A stretch of 33,385 bases of DNA from Thermoplasmatales archaeon (GCA_020350825.1 CP070724.1:808961-842345), one strand, 5' to 3'; numbered from the stretch's first letter, positions 1-8,990 are shown. Numbers and translations: made by a program. Notes: generated by a model from the letters alone, not told the origin.

Positions 1-1
1 A

Positions 2-1417
2 ATACAAATGTCCGCTAGCACTGCAGCTGATGCTGATACTGCAAATATTGCATTTGGCGATGAAAAAATATTTGCAACTTGGGAAGACGAACGTCTTATT
101 GGCTATTCTGACCCTGATGCGTTTGGGAACATGTGGAACCTTAATATTCCTAGTAGCTCAGATGTCACCTGCAGTATTGGAGATGAAAAAAAATTGATTT
201 TAACAGCACAAATAACCTCAAAAATCATTCAACCAGATAATTTAGTTTCTTGGTATGAATTTTATGTAGACTTTACCGGATCAATTACATTTGATATATT
301 GGATAGTACTGGTAGTATTGTGCTTATTTCAGGAGCAAGTTCTGGTGAAGATTTAAACGTTATAGATCCAAATATTCACCCAGGGATCCGTCTTCGAGCA
401 CATTTTACAAGAACCAATCCTTCATATAGCCCCATTTTAGACTGGTGGAGTATTGTCTATGTAGGTATTGATGATGATCCACCGCAGACAACCATACGGG
501 ATATAATAGGTACAGAGGGTGAGAACGGCTGGTACACAAGTAATGTCAAAATATTACTCGATGCAACTGATGGTCAATATGGGACTGGTGTAAATCATAC
601 TTACTTTAAAATAGATGATGAAGATCCTCAAGAGTATGATGATTCAATTGGTATTAAACTACCACCAGATGATCCAAATGAACCTTATGGCACATGGGAC
701 GTTTGGTACTGGTCCGTTGATAAGGCGGGTAACACCGAACCCCCACAGGGCCCTGTTAACATAAAAATCGACAAAGCATCTCCACATTGTGAGATATGGG
801 ATCCTCCAGATAGATCAAATGTCCCGTTAGAAGGCAATTTTTGGGTACAAGCAACAGCTACAGATGAAGGATCAGGAATTAACTATGTGTCCTTTGACGT
901 AGGACCCCCTTACGAGAATCCAGTAGAAGTTTACGACGATGATCCCCCTGGTTCAGGGAACTACAAATGGCTTTGCGATCGCCATTTCAACAAGCAACAG
1001 TGGAGACATATCATCGCTAAGGTCTTTGACTATGCAGGTCACAGTTACGAATACAACATATTCGTGTATTTTGGTGTTCCAAACGTATACCAACCGGGTT
1101 ATATATACCTCTTAGGCAACCCTTATGGTCCGTTTAATCTTTTATCTAGTGTAGGTTACGCGATAGCACTTGATCAAAATTTCCTTCCGGTAATACTATC
1201 AGACTTCAATGAAGATGCCACACATGTTGATTTTGTAGCTAAACTACGTTTTCGTGGAACAGAATTTTCATTTCGAGATGATAACCCCTCGGATGGTTTT
1301 TCAGTCGAAATGGACGTTCCTTTCGGAATTTACTCGATAACTGCCAAGGAGTATGATAATAGCAATTTACTAGATGAGCATAATTTGATATCAAAAATGA
1401 TAGTTCTTCTAATTTAG
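2..1417 (+). CDS. secreted multi-domain beta-sandwich protein, 5' end cut by window
   Basis: The frame is open to the window edge, so the ATG at 8 is probably internal and the true start lies upstream. About 470 residues are visible. Near residue 25 there is a WEDER motif of the kind seen in BNR/sialidase-like repeat proteins, followed by an all-beta stretch to about residue 155. Residues about 158-260 match the pattern of OmpL47/Ig-like modules, with DDDPPQT, NGWYTSN, and a YWSVDKAGN motif. A second Ig-like module follows to about 357 (SPHCEIWDPPD, then VFDYAGH). The last 110 residues are another beta-rich domain. There is no catalytic motif I recognise and no C-terminal membrane anchor. The acidic, Asp/Pro-rich linkers and the neighbouring secreted protease suggest an extracellular binding or scaffold protein. 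The function is not known. Confidence 0.8.
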   Translation: MQMSASTAADADTANIAFGDEKIFATWEDERLIGYSDPDAFGNMWNLNIPSSSDVTCSIGDEKKLILTAQITSKIIQPDNLVSWYEFYVDFTGSITFDILDSTGSIVLISGASSGEDLNVIDPNIHPGIRLRAHFTRTNPSYSPILDWWSIVYVGIDDDPPQTTIRDIIGTEGENGWYTSNVKILLDATDGQYGTGVNHTYFKIDDEDPQEYDDSIGIKLPPDDPNEPYGTWDVWYWSVDKAGNTEPPQGPVNIKIDKASPHCEIWDPPDRSNVPLEGNFWVQATATDEGSGINYVSFDVGPPYENPVEVYDDDPPGSGNYKWLCDRHFNKQQWRHIIAKVFDYAGHSYEYNIFVYFGVPNVYQPGYIYLLGNPYGPFNLLSSVGYAIALDQNFLPVILSDFNEDATHVDFVAKLRFRGTEFSFRDDNPSDGFSVEMDVPFGIYSITAKEYDNSNLLDEHNLISKMIVLLI

Positions 1418-1426
1418 ATTATATAC

Positions 1427-1448
1427 ATCTCTCTTCTTTTCTTTTTTA
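1427..1448 (+). terminator. T-rich terminator after the beta-sandwich gene
   Basis: A pyrimidine-rich stretch with T4 and T6 runs lies directly behind the stop at 1417. Archaeal RNA polymerase commonly terminates on such U-rich tracts without a hairpin. No stem is visible. Confidence 0.4.
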
Positions 1449-1696
1449 TAACAAGCGTTATTTTGAAAAATTTTTAGGTTAATGTCAATCTTTCTACATA
1501 ACAATGCTAAATATCTTTAGTAACTAGTTTCTATTTTTCGCTCCTAGAATCATAGTGGAAGGCCTATATAACTTACCATCTTATTAGAACTAAGAAAATA
1601 TGTTATATCTTATAGGTTTAACTTATGTATAAAAATTTTGAGTTGAAATAATATAAAATCTGTTTTATGGAAATAATCCATCCATTTTTTTAAAGA

Positions 1697-1705
1697 TTTA
1701 TATAC
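1697..1705 (+). promoter_or_regulatory. TATA-like box of the C25 protease gene
   Basis: The sequence tttatatac is preceded by an A/G-rich BRE-like stretch (taaaga). An archaeal start of transcription would fall near 1728, leaving a leader of about 30 bases that carries agggga at 1745-1750 as a ribosome site for the ATG at 1759. Confidence 0.5.
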
Positions 1706-1758
1706 TATGTGCATTATAGTATTTTGTATAGTATTTATAGTATTAGGGGAATTAAAAT

Positions 1759-4215
1759 ATGAAGAAAATAATACCAATATTAGTTATAGTTGTATTAGTC
1801 CTAAGCGGACTTGGAGCAGGTGCAATATCAAAAGATGTTTCTTATGATGCTAAAAATGAGGAAAAAACCGATGTAAGTTCTATCTCATTTCCACCGCTCA
1901 TTATCGAAGAGCACGATGAAGATTATTTTGAAGTGAGTCTTACAGATGTCTCTACATATTTGATGAGTCCTGGTAAACCTATGTTACCAAAGATTGTAAA
2001 AAATGTTGAGCTTGCTTTCGGTGTAAGGAATGTTAAGGTTAATGTGATACCTAAAACAGTAAAAGAGTATAAGATTACAAAGGAAGTTCGTCCCGCTCCG
2101 GTGTCTGTACCATTAACAGAAGAAATATTCAATGCAGTTGTAAAACCTAAGAAGAATGCTGAGGTATATACAAGCCAGGAACTCTTTCCATCTGCTTGGT
2201 ACAGATATAATATTGGTTGTGGGCTTAATGCTGCTAATGAACGAATCACATATTTAACAATACACATCTACCCAGTGAGATATATACCTTCAGAAGGGAA
2301 GCTTCATATAGCAGAGAGTGCTGATATAACGATAACCTATGAGGAACCAAGGTCAAATCCATTCCCAGAGAACAGTTTATATGACTTGGTCATTATTGCC
2401 CCTAATAAATTTTCTGGTATTCTCAAGAAACTAGTAGATCATAAGATTAGTTATGGTATAAATACAACAATTAAAACAACTGAGGAAATATACAATAGTG
2501 GGTACAATGGTATAGATAAACCTGAGCAGATCAAATATTTCATCAAAGAGGCATTGGAAACCTGGAATGTGAAGTATGTTTTGCTTGTAGGTGGATTGAA
2601 ATCACTTATATGGGGTAGGCCAAGAGATGATTATAACCAGGGTACAAAAGACTGGCATGTACCGGTCAGATACACTAATCTCTTTGATAATCCAGAGCAT
2701 CCATTAAGCAGTAGTACAATATTTGATCCTGGAGTTATTAGCGATCTTTACTATGCAGATATATATGAGGCTGAGGGTAATTTTTCAAGTTGGGATCCAA
2801 ATGGAGATCATATCTTTGCTGCATGGGGACGACCTGGTGTAGAAAATGATACAGGTTTAGATCTATACCCCGATGTATGTCTTGGAAGATTAGCGTGTAG
2901 AAACAGACGCGAAGTAAAAATTATGGTTAATAAAATAATTAAATATGAATCCACACCTGCTGATCCATCTTGGTTTAAAAAAATGATTGTAGTCTCAGGA
3001 GATGGATTCTTAGATCAAGAGGATCTTGATTTTCAATGGAATGTTACTGATCTTCCAGATGGGGAATATACAATTTATGCGCAGAGTAAAAATCCAGAAG
3101 ATGATTATGGACCAATTGATGTTATCAATGTAACTCTTGATCAATCAACTGAGTCTAACATATCCTTCAATCATGATGATCATCTTACAACAGGATTAAA
3201 CTATCCATTTGATCCAATAGCTGAAATCACATCACCCTCAGAAGGTGATATACTTGGTTATACCGATTTTTTTTACGAACCTCCAGATGGAAAGGCATAT
3301 TGTAATGATTTTACTGGTTGGGCAAACGTCAGTTATGAGAGTGGAATCATGCATATCCGTGGGAAATCCTACGATCCACAACCATATGGGAATGTTACAG
3401 ATATACATGTTTGGATAGGAAATAGCGATGAGCAGATTGTTTTCTCCCAGTGGAGGAATGATACAAAAATGTATTATGAGGGAGAATGGGTTACTGGTGA
3501 AAAAATGTTAAAAGGGAAAGGTGGAGCTCTTTATTACATGCCTAGTGACTTTAATAATGAAATCTTATGGACTTCAAATGGTAAACTTAATGGTCAAGAA
3601 GAGGTAATAGACGCATTGAGTGAAGGTAGTGGATTTGCCTTCTTTTCAGGGCATGGAAGCCCACGAGTCTGGGCTGACCATTATCCTGGAGTCCCAGGTA
3701 ATCGTGGACCTGCGAGCGTTACGGGATTAGTAACCACTGATCCCTTTGGAGGCCCTCCTTTCTTACCTGTAGAAAGGATATTAAACATTGGAAAGCCGTT
3801 TGTACTTGTTGTTGGGGGCTGTCACAATAGCCAGTTTAATGTTTCATTAATCACTTCAATCATAGATATGTGGCGCCCTCTTTATATGTGGACTTATGGC
3901 ATGCCGGCTCCTGAATGTTGGAGTTGGTGGCTTACACGTCTTCCGCGGCGTGGTGCAATCGCTTCAATAGGTAATACTGGGCTCGGTTATGGAACTTTAG
4001 GCGAAGATTGTACTATTAATGGTCTCGACGGAGGACTTAGCCGAGACTTCTTCCGACAATATGGTGAAGAAGGCCATCAGATCCTTGGAGAAACGCATAG
4101 CCAAACTCTTACCAACTATATTGGTACCTTTGATATGGAAGAAGATGACCATGTGAAAACAGTACAGCAATGGGTACTTCTCGGTGATCCAAGTCTCATG
4201 ATCGGTGGGTATTAA
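1759..4215 (+). CDS. secreted C25-family (gingipain-like) cysteine peptidase
   Basis: An 818-residue preproprotein. It starts with a Lys-rich then hydrophobic signal peptide (MKKIIPILVIVVLVLSG). Residues about 45-200 resemble the C25 propeptide/N-terminal domain, and the caspase-like catalytic domain begins near 205 (YDLVIIAPNKF). The catalytic pair is visible as His632 in FFSGHGS and Cys688 in VVGGCHN, the expected C25 order. Between the early catalytic strands and His632, residues about 420-590 form an inserted beta-rich module (DLPDGEYTIYA, then AEITSPSEGD). There is no C-terminal sorting domain or membrane anchor, so the enzyme is probably released or loosely attached. Arg/Lys specificity cannot be read from sequence. 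Peptidases of this family are reported from protein-degrading sediment archaea. The gene has its own promoter. Confidence 0.9.
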   Translation: MKKIIPILVIVVLVLSGLGAGAISKDVSYDAKNEEKTDVSSISFPPLIIEEHDEDYFEVSLTDVSTYLMSPGKPMLPKIVKNVELAFGVRNVKVNVIPKTVKEYKITKEVRPAPVSVPLTEEIFNAVVKPKKNAEVYTSQELFPSAWYRYNIGCGLNAANERITYLTIHIYPVRYIPSEGKLHIAESADITITYEEPRSNPFPENSLYDLVIIAPNKFSGILKKLVDHKISYGINTTIKTTEEIYNSGYNGIDKPEQIKYFIKEALETWNVKYVLLVGGLKSLIWGRPRDDYNQGTKDWHVPVRYTNLFDNPEHPLSSSTIFDPGVISDLYYADIYEAEGNFSSWDPNGDHIFAAWGRPGVENDTGLDLYPDVCLGRLACRNRREVKIMVNKIIKYESTPADPSWFKKMIVVSGDGFLDQEDLDFQWNVTDLPDGEYTIYAQSKNPEDDYGPIDVINVTLDQSTESNISFNHDDHLTTGLNYPFDPIAEITSPSEGDILGYTDFFYEPPDGKAYCNDFTGWANVSYESGIMHIRGKSYDPQPYGNVTDIHVWIGNSDEQIVFSQWRNDTKMYYEGEWVTGEKMLKGKGGALYYMPSDFNNEILWTSNGKLNGQEEVIDALSEGSGFAFFSGHGSPRVWADHYPGVPGNRGPASVTGLVTTDPFGGPPFLPVERILNIGKPFVLVVGGCHNSQFNVSLITSIIDMWRPLYMWTYGMPAPECWSWWLTRLPRRGAIASIGNTGLGYGTLGEDCTINGLDGGLSRDFFRQYGEEGHQILGETHSQTLTNYIGTFDMEEDDHVKTVQQWVLLGDPSLMIGGY

Positions 4216-4228
4216 CAAAAACAGTAAG

Positions 4229-4235
4229 TTTTTTT
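4229..4235 (+). terminator. T7 tract after the protease gene
   Basis: A run of seven T lies 13 bases behind the stop codon and is followed by a short palindrome (ttttcac/gtgaaaa, 4232-4247). The T run before the stem is the wrong order for a bacterial terminator but adequate for archaeal U-tract termination. Confidence 0.35.
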
Positions 4236-4383
4236 CACTTGTGAAAACGCTGATAAGATAAAGTATAAGGAGAATACCTAGCTAATGTGTACTTTCTTTT
4301 GATAATTTAGTGATTCTCCATAAGTGCTTAAAATACCTTATTTTATCCTTATTACCAATGTTTGCGGGTTTTTTCAGGATATA

Positions 4384-4911
4384 TTATAAAAAATCTTTCA
4401 ATTCTATAGCTTTCGGATTTAAAATCCCTTGTTTTTTGACTGAAAACAAAGTTTCCAAAAGACGTAATTCACTGATATACCCATCATATAATTCATTGAA
4501 TTTTTCACTGAATTTTTTTGCTTGTTTAATATCTTTGGCAGTAAAAGTTACAATCCAGTCATAAGTACCATGAACATATAAACTACTTAAGATATTTATT
4601 TCTGTCTTTGGCACAATATTATCTAATTTTCTCGTAATTATTTTATTAGCAAGTTTTTCATCTATCGGTAAGGTTGTTTTTTTAATAAGCATAATAAAAT
4701 GTTCTAGATCTTGTTTTTCTTCATTAACAATTGCAGCATAGCCCCAAATCGTTTTGTTTTTTTCAAGTCTTTTTATGATTCTCCATACCTTCTGTCTAGA
4801 AAAACCGCAAATTTTAGCTATTTTGTCAATACTTTCTTTTGCGTTTTTCTGAAGCTCTCTAATAACCTTTTTTTCATCAGCATCGATTTGTTTCTGACTG
4901 CTTTTAGGCAT
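4384..4911 (-). CDS. Lrp/AsnC-family transcriptional regulator
   Basis: 175 residues. Residues about 8-60 form the AsnC-type winged helix-turn-helix: DADEKKVIRELQKNAKESIDKIA is followed by the recognition helix GFSRQKVWRIIKRLEKNKTIWGY. Residues about 70-160 form the Lrp-like alpha/beta domain with a GTYDWIVTFTAKD core. Such proteins bind DNA as dimers or octamers and often sense amino acids. The C-terminal extension (ILNPKAIELKDF) is short. The ATG at 4911 has AAAGGTG at 4919-4925 as ribosome site. The gene stands alone between the protease (convergent) and the histidine-kinase remnant, so its target cannot be inferred from an operon. Autoregulation is possible. Confidence 0.85.
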   Translation of the reverse strand: MPKSSQKQIDADEKKVIRELQKNAKESIDKIAKICGFSRQKVWRIIKRLEKNKTIWGYAAIVNEEKQDLEHFIMLIKKTTLPIDEKLANKIITRKLDNIVPKTEINILSSLYVHGTYDWIVTFTAKDIKQAKKFSEKFNELYDGYISELRLLETLFSVKKQGILNPKAIELKDFL

Positions 4912-4937
4912 AAATGTACACCTTTGTCATATTTTTT

Positions 4938-4958
4938 AATATATACCAATGTTATATC
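4938..4958 (-). promoter_or_regulatory. TATA-like boxes upstream of the Lrp-like gene
   Basis: Read on the minus strand there are two candidate boxes, gatataac (4951-4958) and gtatatatt (4938-4946). The farther one places transcription start near 4930, which keeps the AAAGGTG ribosome site in the transcript and is therefore preferred. Confidence 0.4.
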
Positions 4959-5327
4959 TCTTTCTATTCTTAAGAAAAATCCTGATACTTTACTTATGTC
5001 CTTAGTTAAATATCCTATTTCTAGATTCCTGTTCACCCTTTTAAAAATTTTAAATGTTTTTATCTGGATAGAAAACATTAAAAGACTTGTAAAGGATATA
5101 AATGTACTAATAACTATCCAATATTCCACCTAAACAAGTATATATAACATAACGAATGTTGCAAAAAGTATTTATACTATTCACGCATATTTTTATTGTA
5201 ATGGGGGTCTAAACCTAAAGAAATGATTTATAAACTGAATATTTTTCATTCCTTTCCTCCTTTCCTCTCTTAGGCCCCCTAAACACTTCTCATGTTGAAT
5301 AATCTACTATCATAATTCTTTTTAGGA

Positions 5328-5549
5328 CTATCTCCCTTTATTCACCATATCCTCTTTTGAAGATGAGGGAATGGTAAAAAACATAGTTGTACCTTTTTCT
5401 TTCCCTAGACTTTCAGCTCATATATGTCCATCATGTTTCTCAACAATACGCTTACATATAGTAAGACCAAGGCTATTAGACATATGATCTTATCGAGACC
5501 AATCAGCTTTGTAAAACACCTTAAAAATATGATTTCCAGTGAGGTTATT
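5328..5549 (-). pseudogene. C-terminal remnant of a sensor histidine kinase
   Basis: On the minus strand one uninterrupted frame reads NHIFKVFYKADWSR, stop, DHMSNSLGLTICKRIVEKH, DGHI, stop, AESLGKEKGTTMFFTIP and ends at a TAG at 5328-5330. This is the F-box/G2 end of a HATPase_c domain, where families typically have SLGLTICKRIVEKHGGHIWAES...GKGTTFFFTIP. The two in-frame stops are TAA (5490-5492) and TGA (5418-5420); the TGA stands where Trp is usual. Upstream of about 5549 the similarity fades, and no N, D or H box is found, so only the last 70 or so codons survive. No frameshift is needed. It is a decayed gene, not an expressed kinase. Confidence 0.8.
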
Positions 5550-5565
5550 AAAATATATCTTTTAG

Positions 5566-5575
5566 TTATATAAAA
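5566..5575 (+). promoter_or_regulatory. TATA-like box of the LysE-type exporter gene
   Basis: The sequence ttatataaaa would place transcription start near 5596-5600, ahead of both candidate start codons (5643 and 5688). Confidence 0.4.
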
Positions 5576-5642
5576 CTTTATCTCGATTTTTTACTCTTTT
5601 TTCCAAAATTAAAAAATTGGTTTTTTCTTTTTATAATTAATA

Positions 5643-6323
5643 ATGGTAGTAAAGGTCTTAAATAAATCTCTGTTTTTCAACTGTCATATGGATTTACTTA
5701 ATTTCGTTGTTACTATTGTTCTGGTAACAGCATCAGGGGCCCTTGCTCCGGGTTCTTTATTTTTCGCCAATATCTCTTATGGTTCTAAATTCGGCGCTAA
5801 AAGTGGATTAATATTTTCATTATCCCATACTGTAGTTGAATTTTCCCTTATTATGGTCTTTGCTCTTGGACTTTTAACTGTAGCAAATGAACCAATAGTT
5901 CAACTTATTGTTGGGATAATTGGAGGTATATTTCTTATCGTTTTTGGTATTGTCCAAATCCGAAATTCTCTCCTATTTAATGTTAGAGAATCTAAAGTAA
6001 GTAAATCATCATTTTACCATCTTTTTTTCATAGGTTTGGCTTTTACTGGTTTGAATCCTTTGTTTATTGTTTGGTGGCTAACTGTTGGAGCAGAACTTAT
6101 TCTAATATCTCTTGCATTTGCTTCTTTAGCAGGTGTTATTTTTATGTATATTTGTCATGTATGGATGGACTATGTTTGGCTCATAATTGTTGCACACTTA
6201 GCAAAAAAAGGGACAAATGTCATAGGTTTAAAAGGGTACAGAATATTTATAGGAGTATTTGGGGCAATTCTCATCTACTTTGGAGTTACTTTCATAATAA
6301 ACGCTATTGAACTCAAAATCTAA
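5643..6323 (+). CDS. LysE/RhtB-like membrane exporter
   Basis: 226 residues, strongly hydrophobic, with about six transmembrane segments. The N-terminal part has the family's signature region (TASGALAPGSLFFANIS, then KFGAKSGLIFSLSHTVVE), followed by hydrophobic segments near 70-90, 95-112, 140-160, 165-190 and 203-223. LysE-superfamily proteins export amino acids or other small solutes across the cytoplasmic membrane; the substrate cannot be predicted here. Neither candidate start has a clear ribosome site. The ATG at 5688 (MDLLNFVV) begins right at the first membrane segment and fits family lengths better than the ATG at 5643, which adds 15 residues. It is a single-gene unit. Confidence 0.75.
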   Translation: MVVKVLNKSLFFNCHMDLLNFVVTIVLVTASGALAPGSLFFANISYGSKFGAKSGLIFSLSHTVVEFSLIMVFALGLLTVANEPIVQLIVGIIGGIFLIVFGIVQIRNSLLFNVRESKVSKSSFYHLFFIGLAFTGLNPLFIVWWLTVGAELILISLAFASLAGVIFMYICHVWMDYVWLIIVAHLAKKGTNVIGLKGYRIFIGVFGAILIYFGVTFIINAIELKI

Positions 6324-6471
6324 ACAAAATAACCTTTATCTTGATTCTTGGGTTATATTTATCTGGTTTAAATTTTTCGTGAAAATAGATAAATAAGTCT
6401 TAATTAGCTCACTAACAGATGTCTGATCTTATTCTTTTCAAAATATTCTATTGATTGGTATCTAAAATTCA

Positions 6472-7974
6472 TTATATCAACTCATCATACAATCGTAAAC
6501 TTCCTGTTATAATACCCGTAATCCCAGGCATCGTACTTGTTGCTCCTATAAAAAAAAGGTTTTTGAATGGTGTTTTCCAGGTGATTCTATCGAGGCTGAT
6601 ATTATCGGTATTGAATGCGCTTCCAACCATATTTGCTTTAACTGTACGGAATGTTTTTTCAATATCTATTGGAGACCATACTTCTTTCACTTCAATATAC
6701 TCTCTTATATTTGGGATATAATGTTTTTCTAAAAAATCAATAAATAATTCAGCAATCTGTCTCTTTATACTATTATATTTTTTACGGTCTTTCTCATAAA
6801 GTTTCTTGAAATAATGATAGTTTACAATTGTAATAATCTCCATCGTTGCACAGCCAGGAGGGGCAAGCATATTCTTATCTGTAAGTATTGAAGGGACCCC
6901 AATAAATGACACTGAATGTTTAAAATCATTTCTTTTCATTAATGCATAATACTCTTTATTAACACCAATATCCTGATGAAACCAAGTATTCCATTTGCCA
7001 AAGCCGTATTTCTTTAAATCAATGTCCTTCAATCCTAAAAACACCTGGAAAAAAGTGTCTGAATACTTGTATTTCAGAGCTTTTTCAAATTTAGGTTTCT
7101 TCGCACCTTTAACCATCATCAAAGTTTGGGAAGGATCAATATTAGAGATAATATTCCTGCCATATATCTTTTTATCTTTTTCCGTAACAACGTATGAATT
7201 GTCCCTGTCAATATGAATCTCTTTTACAAATTGATTGCAAACGATTTCACTATCTTCACAGGACGATATAATTTTTACAAGCTCATCATTAAAATGTTTC
7301 ATTCCTTTAGCAGGAAAATGTGCACCATTACAATAAAAAACTACCATACCAGCATGACCAATAAGAGAAGCTTCTTTAGGAGGCAAAGCCAGATTGCCTA
7401 TTTGGCCAGCCAATATTGTTTCTAGATCCATGGGAAAATCAAATGAATCTAAGAATTCTTGAGTAGTAGTTTTCTCAAACTTAAACAAAGTCCTGTGTTT
7501 TAAAGGATGAAGTAAAATATACTTTTTATCCGGAAGAAATTTATTAAGTCGTAATTCCTTGAATATTTTTTCATATGTATCAAAATATTTAGTTAAACCT
7601 TCTTTATGTTCAGGATATAGTTTGATAAGTCTGTTTCTATACTTTTTGACTCCAAAGGGAATTCTAACGTCTTTACCTGGTATGTGGATAAGATCATAAC
7701 AGTCCTGAGAAAAAGAATTAAACTTGATTTTTTTTTCTAAATTAAGCTCTTTCAGGAACCTGGCAATCGGATTTTGGGGTCCACAGCCGTATAGGTATTT
7801 CACCCCGTGAGTGAATGAATATCCTTTTACTTGAATTGTTGAAGAATAGCCGCCTATAAACTTATTGCCTTCAATTAAACAAATAGATTTTTCTTTGTTT
7901 GCCAATAATGCTGCAATGGATAGGCCACCTATTCCTGAACCAATTACAATAAAATCATACTTCTTTTTGAACAT
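6472..7974 (-). CDS. FAD-dependent oxidoreductase of the CrtI/CRTISO (phytoene desaturase-like) family
   Basis: 500 residues. The N-terminal Rossmann motif FIVIGSGIGGLSIAALLA (about 8-25) and the acidic residue ending the second strand (CLIEGNKFIGGYSS) bind FAD. The C-terminal family motif NLFFIGATSTMPGITGIITGS lies near 475-495. The length and the GGYSSTIQVKGYSFTHG region resemble carotenoid isomerases, retinol saturases and related polyprenyl oxidoreductases. The substrate could be an isoprenoid, including membrane-lipid chains, but no isoprenoid or carotenoid genes are adjacent, so this is only family-level. There is no ribosome site before the ATG; a TATA-like box (aatatatgat, 8001-8010 on the minus strand) would start transcription within a few bases of the ATG, suggesting a leaderless mRNA. 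Confidence 0.8.
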   Translation of the reverse strand: MFKKKYDFIVIGSGIGGLSIAALLANKEKSICLIEGNKFIGGYSSTIQVKGYSFTHGVKYLYGCGPQNPIARFLKELNLEKKIKFNSFSQDCYDLIHIPGKDVRIPFGVKKYRNRLIKLYPEHKEGLTKYFDTYEKIFKELRLNKFLPDKKYILLHPLKHRTLFKFEKTTTQEFLDSFDFPMDLETILAGQIGNLALPPKEASLIGHAGMVVFYCNGAHFPAKGMKHFNDELVKIISSCEDSEIVCNQFVKEIHIDRDNSYVVTEKDKKIYGRNIISNIDPSQTLMMVKGAKKPKFEKALKYKYSDTFFQVFLGLKDIDLKKYGFGKWNTWFHQDIGVNKEYYALMKRNDFKHSVSFIGVPSILTDKNMLAPPGCATMEIITIVNYHYFKKLYEKDRKKYNSIKRQIAELFIDFLEKHYIPNIREYIEVKEVWSPIDIEKTFRTVKANMVGSAFNTDNISLDRITWKTPFKNLFFIGATSTMPGITGIITGSLRLYDELI

Positions 7975-8000
7975 ATAGTAGGGGCTTATGAAATAACATA

Positions 8001-8010
8001 ATCATATATT
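8001..8010 (-). promoter_or_regulatory. TATA-like box of the CrtI-like gene
   Basis: On the minus strand aatatatgat lies about 30 bases before the ATG at 7974. That spacing and the lack of a ribosome site suggest leaderless transcription. Confidence 0.4.
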
Positions 8011-8086
8011 TTTCTGCTTATTGGCTAATACTGACAAAATAAGCACCTCCATTTCTCTAGACGTGTCCAGTTGATTGCATCTTAGG

Positions 8087-8989
8087 TTATATAATGATGT
8101 TTTGTCTAGTCACATGAAAAACTTCTACCATGTGATGAGGCCGATAGGATATTTTTGCCTTTCTTAATCCTGGTAAACCCATATCCGGTTCGCGATTGAT
8201 ATATGTAGACTCTTTTTGAACTAGTTTTGCTGTTTCTGCATTAATGGCTTTATATATTCCATCGTAATCGGGTGATCCTTTTTCATAATGTACTACAACT
8301 GTATCTGGATTCATTTTTTCGTATACAGCAATAGCTTCAATATTTCCATCGATACGTATTACGATACCTGATAGTTCTAGTTCAAAGAAATGAGCCATAG
8401 AATACATTATTGCTTTTTTTTCATTTTCAAGCAATGGATCAGATGCGCAATCCTTCCAGAGGCACCAACGTTTAAGAAAAGTTTTTAAATCGTTCATATT
8501 CTTTTCTGAGATACATTCAGTTGTGTAAGCATAATTTCGTGTAAACTTGTTAAGACGATTACGGATCTTACCATAGGTCGAACCAGGTAGTTCCGCAAGA
8601 TCGGATGAAAGATATACATAATCAAAATAATCTCTATTTGGAGTTAATTCTAATCTTGGATAATTTCTTGAAAGCCAATCTTTTGTTTCCCGATTAATGA
8701 GTCCAAATGGATAATCAGAACTTTCTTTTTTTGCAAATGTCATCACTTGATTAAAGATGTCTTTATTGTATTTCCCAATTGGAGGTCGGAATCGGCGAGA
8801 GTTTTTAACGTCAGTCATTATTATCAGATTATCGTTAAGAAAGGTAAATTTATAGTTAGCGTATTCCATCCAACTTATCATTGTAGTAAAAACGTAATCG
8901 CTATGCACAGGAGGATATTTCAAATAATGTTTGTCAAATATATGTTTATCTTCTAGTGTAACAGGTGTAAAGTCATCAATTGAGAGCAT
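8087..8989 (-). CDS. DUF2156 (LysX/MprF C-terminal-like, GNAT-fold) protein
   Basis: 300 residues that follow the DUF2156 pattern. An N-terminal half carries HYLKYPPVHSDYVFTTMISW, then comes DYVYLSSDLAELPGSTYGKIRNRLNKF near 130-155, and the C-terminal half ends with EPDMGLPGLRKAKISYRP. The family shares the double GNAT fold of phosphatidylglycerol lysyltransferases and Fem-type aminoacyl transferases. The acceptor in archaea is unknown, and there is no transmembrane flippase part here. The gene starts one base after the GNAT gene's stop, with a strong ribosome site (AAAGGAGGA near 8995-9003), so the two form an operon. Confidence 0.8.
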   Translation of the reverse strand: MLSIDDFTPVTLEDKHIFDKHYLKYPPVHSDYVFTTMISWMEYANYKFTFLNDNLIIMTDVKNSRRFRPPIGKYNKDIFNQVMTFAKKESSDYPFGLINRETKDWLSRNYPRLELTPNRDYFDYVYLSSDLAELPGSTYGKIRNRLNKFTRNYAYTTECISEKNMNDLKTFLKRWCLWKDCASDPLLENEKKAIMYSMAHFFELELSGIVIRIDGNIEAIAVYEKMNPDTVVVHYEKGSPDYDGIYKAINAETAKLVQKESTYINREPDMGLPGLRKAKISYRPHHMVEVFHVTRQNIII

Positions 8990-8990
8990 G

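Larger units (their letters stand above)
1418..1758. other. 341-bp intergenic stretch
   Basis: AT-rich spacer between two secreted-protein genes. It contains the T-rich terminator at its left end and the protease promoter at its right end. An imperfect palindrome (cctatataac near 1563-1572 against gttatatcttatagg near 1602-1616) is the only other structure seen. No ORF or RNA gene is evident. Confidence 0.6.
4912..5642. other. 731-bp stretch without an intact gene
   Basis: This is the longest gene-free stretch in the window. It holds the Lrp-gene promoter (4938-4958), a histidine-kinase remnant on the minus strand (5328-5549) and a TATA-like box for the exporter gene (5566-5575). A 10-base imperfect inverted repeat (gggggtctaa at 5203-5212, ttaggccccc at 5270-5279) flanks 57 bases of unknown role. 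Positions 4960-5200 are AT-rich and show nothing I can support. Confidence 0.6.

Noticed and set aside
4232..4247. Hairpin ttttcac/gtgaaaa as a bacterial-type terminator
   Set aside because: The T run precedes rather than follows the stem, and the loop is only two bases at full pairing.
4818..5129. 103-codon minus-strand frame with a hydrophobic start
   Set aside because: Overlaps the N-terminal coding part of the Lrp-like gene in another frame, and shows no family pattern.
5203..5279. Inverted repeat gggggtctaa / ttaggccccc as ends of a small mobile element
   Set aside because: Only 9 of 10 matches, 57 bases inside, no target duplication or transposase seen.
5418..5420. TGA at a Trp position of the kinase remnant as possible recoding (selenocysteine or Trp)
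   Set aside because: A second in-frame stop (TAA, 5490-5492) and loss of the upstream domains show ordinary decay; other genes in the window use TGA as a normal stop.
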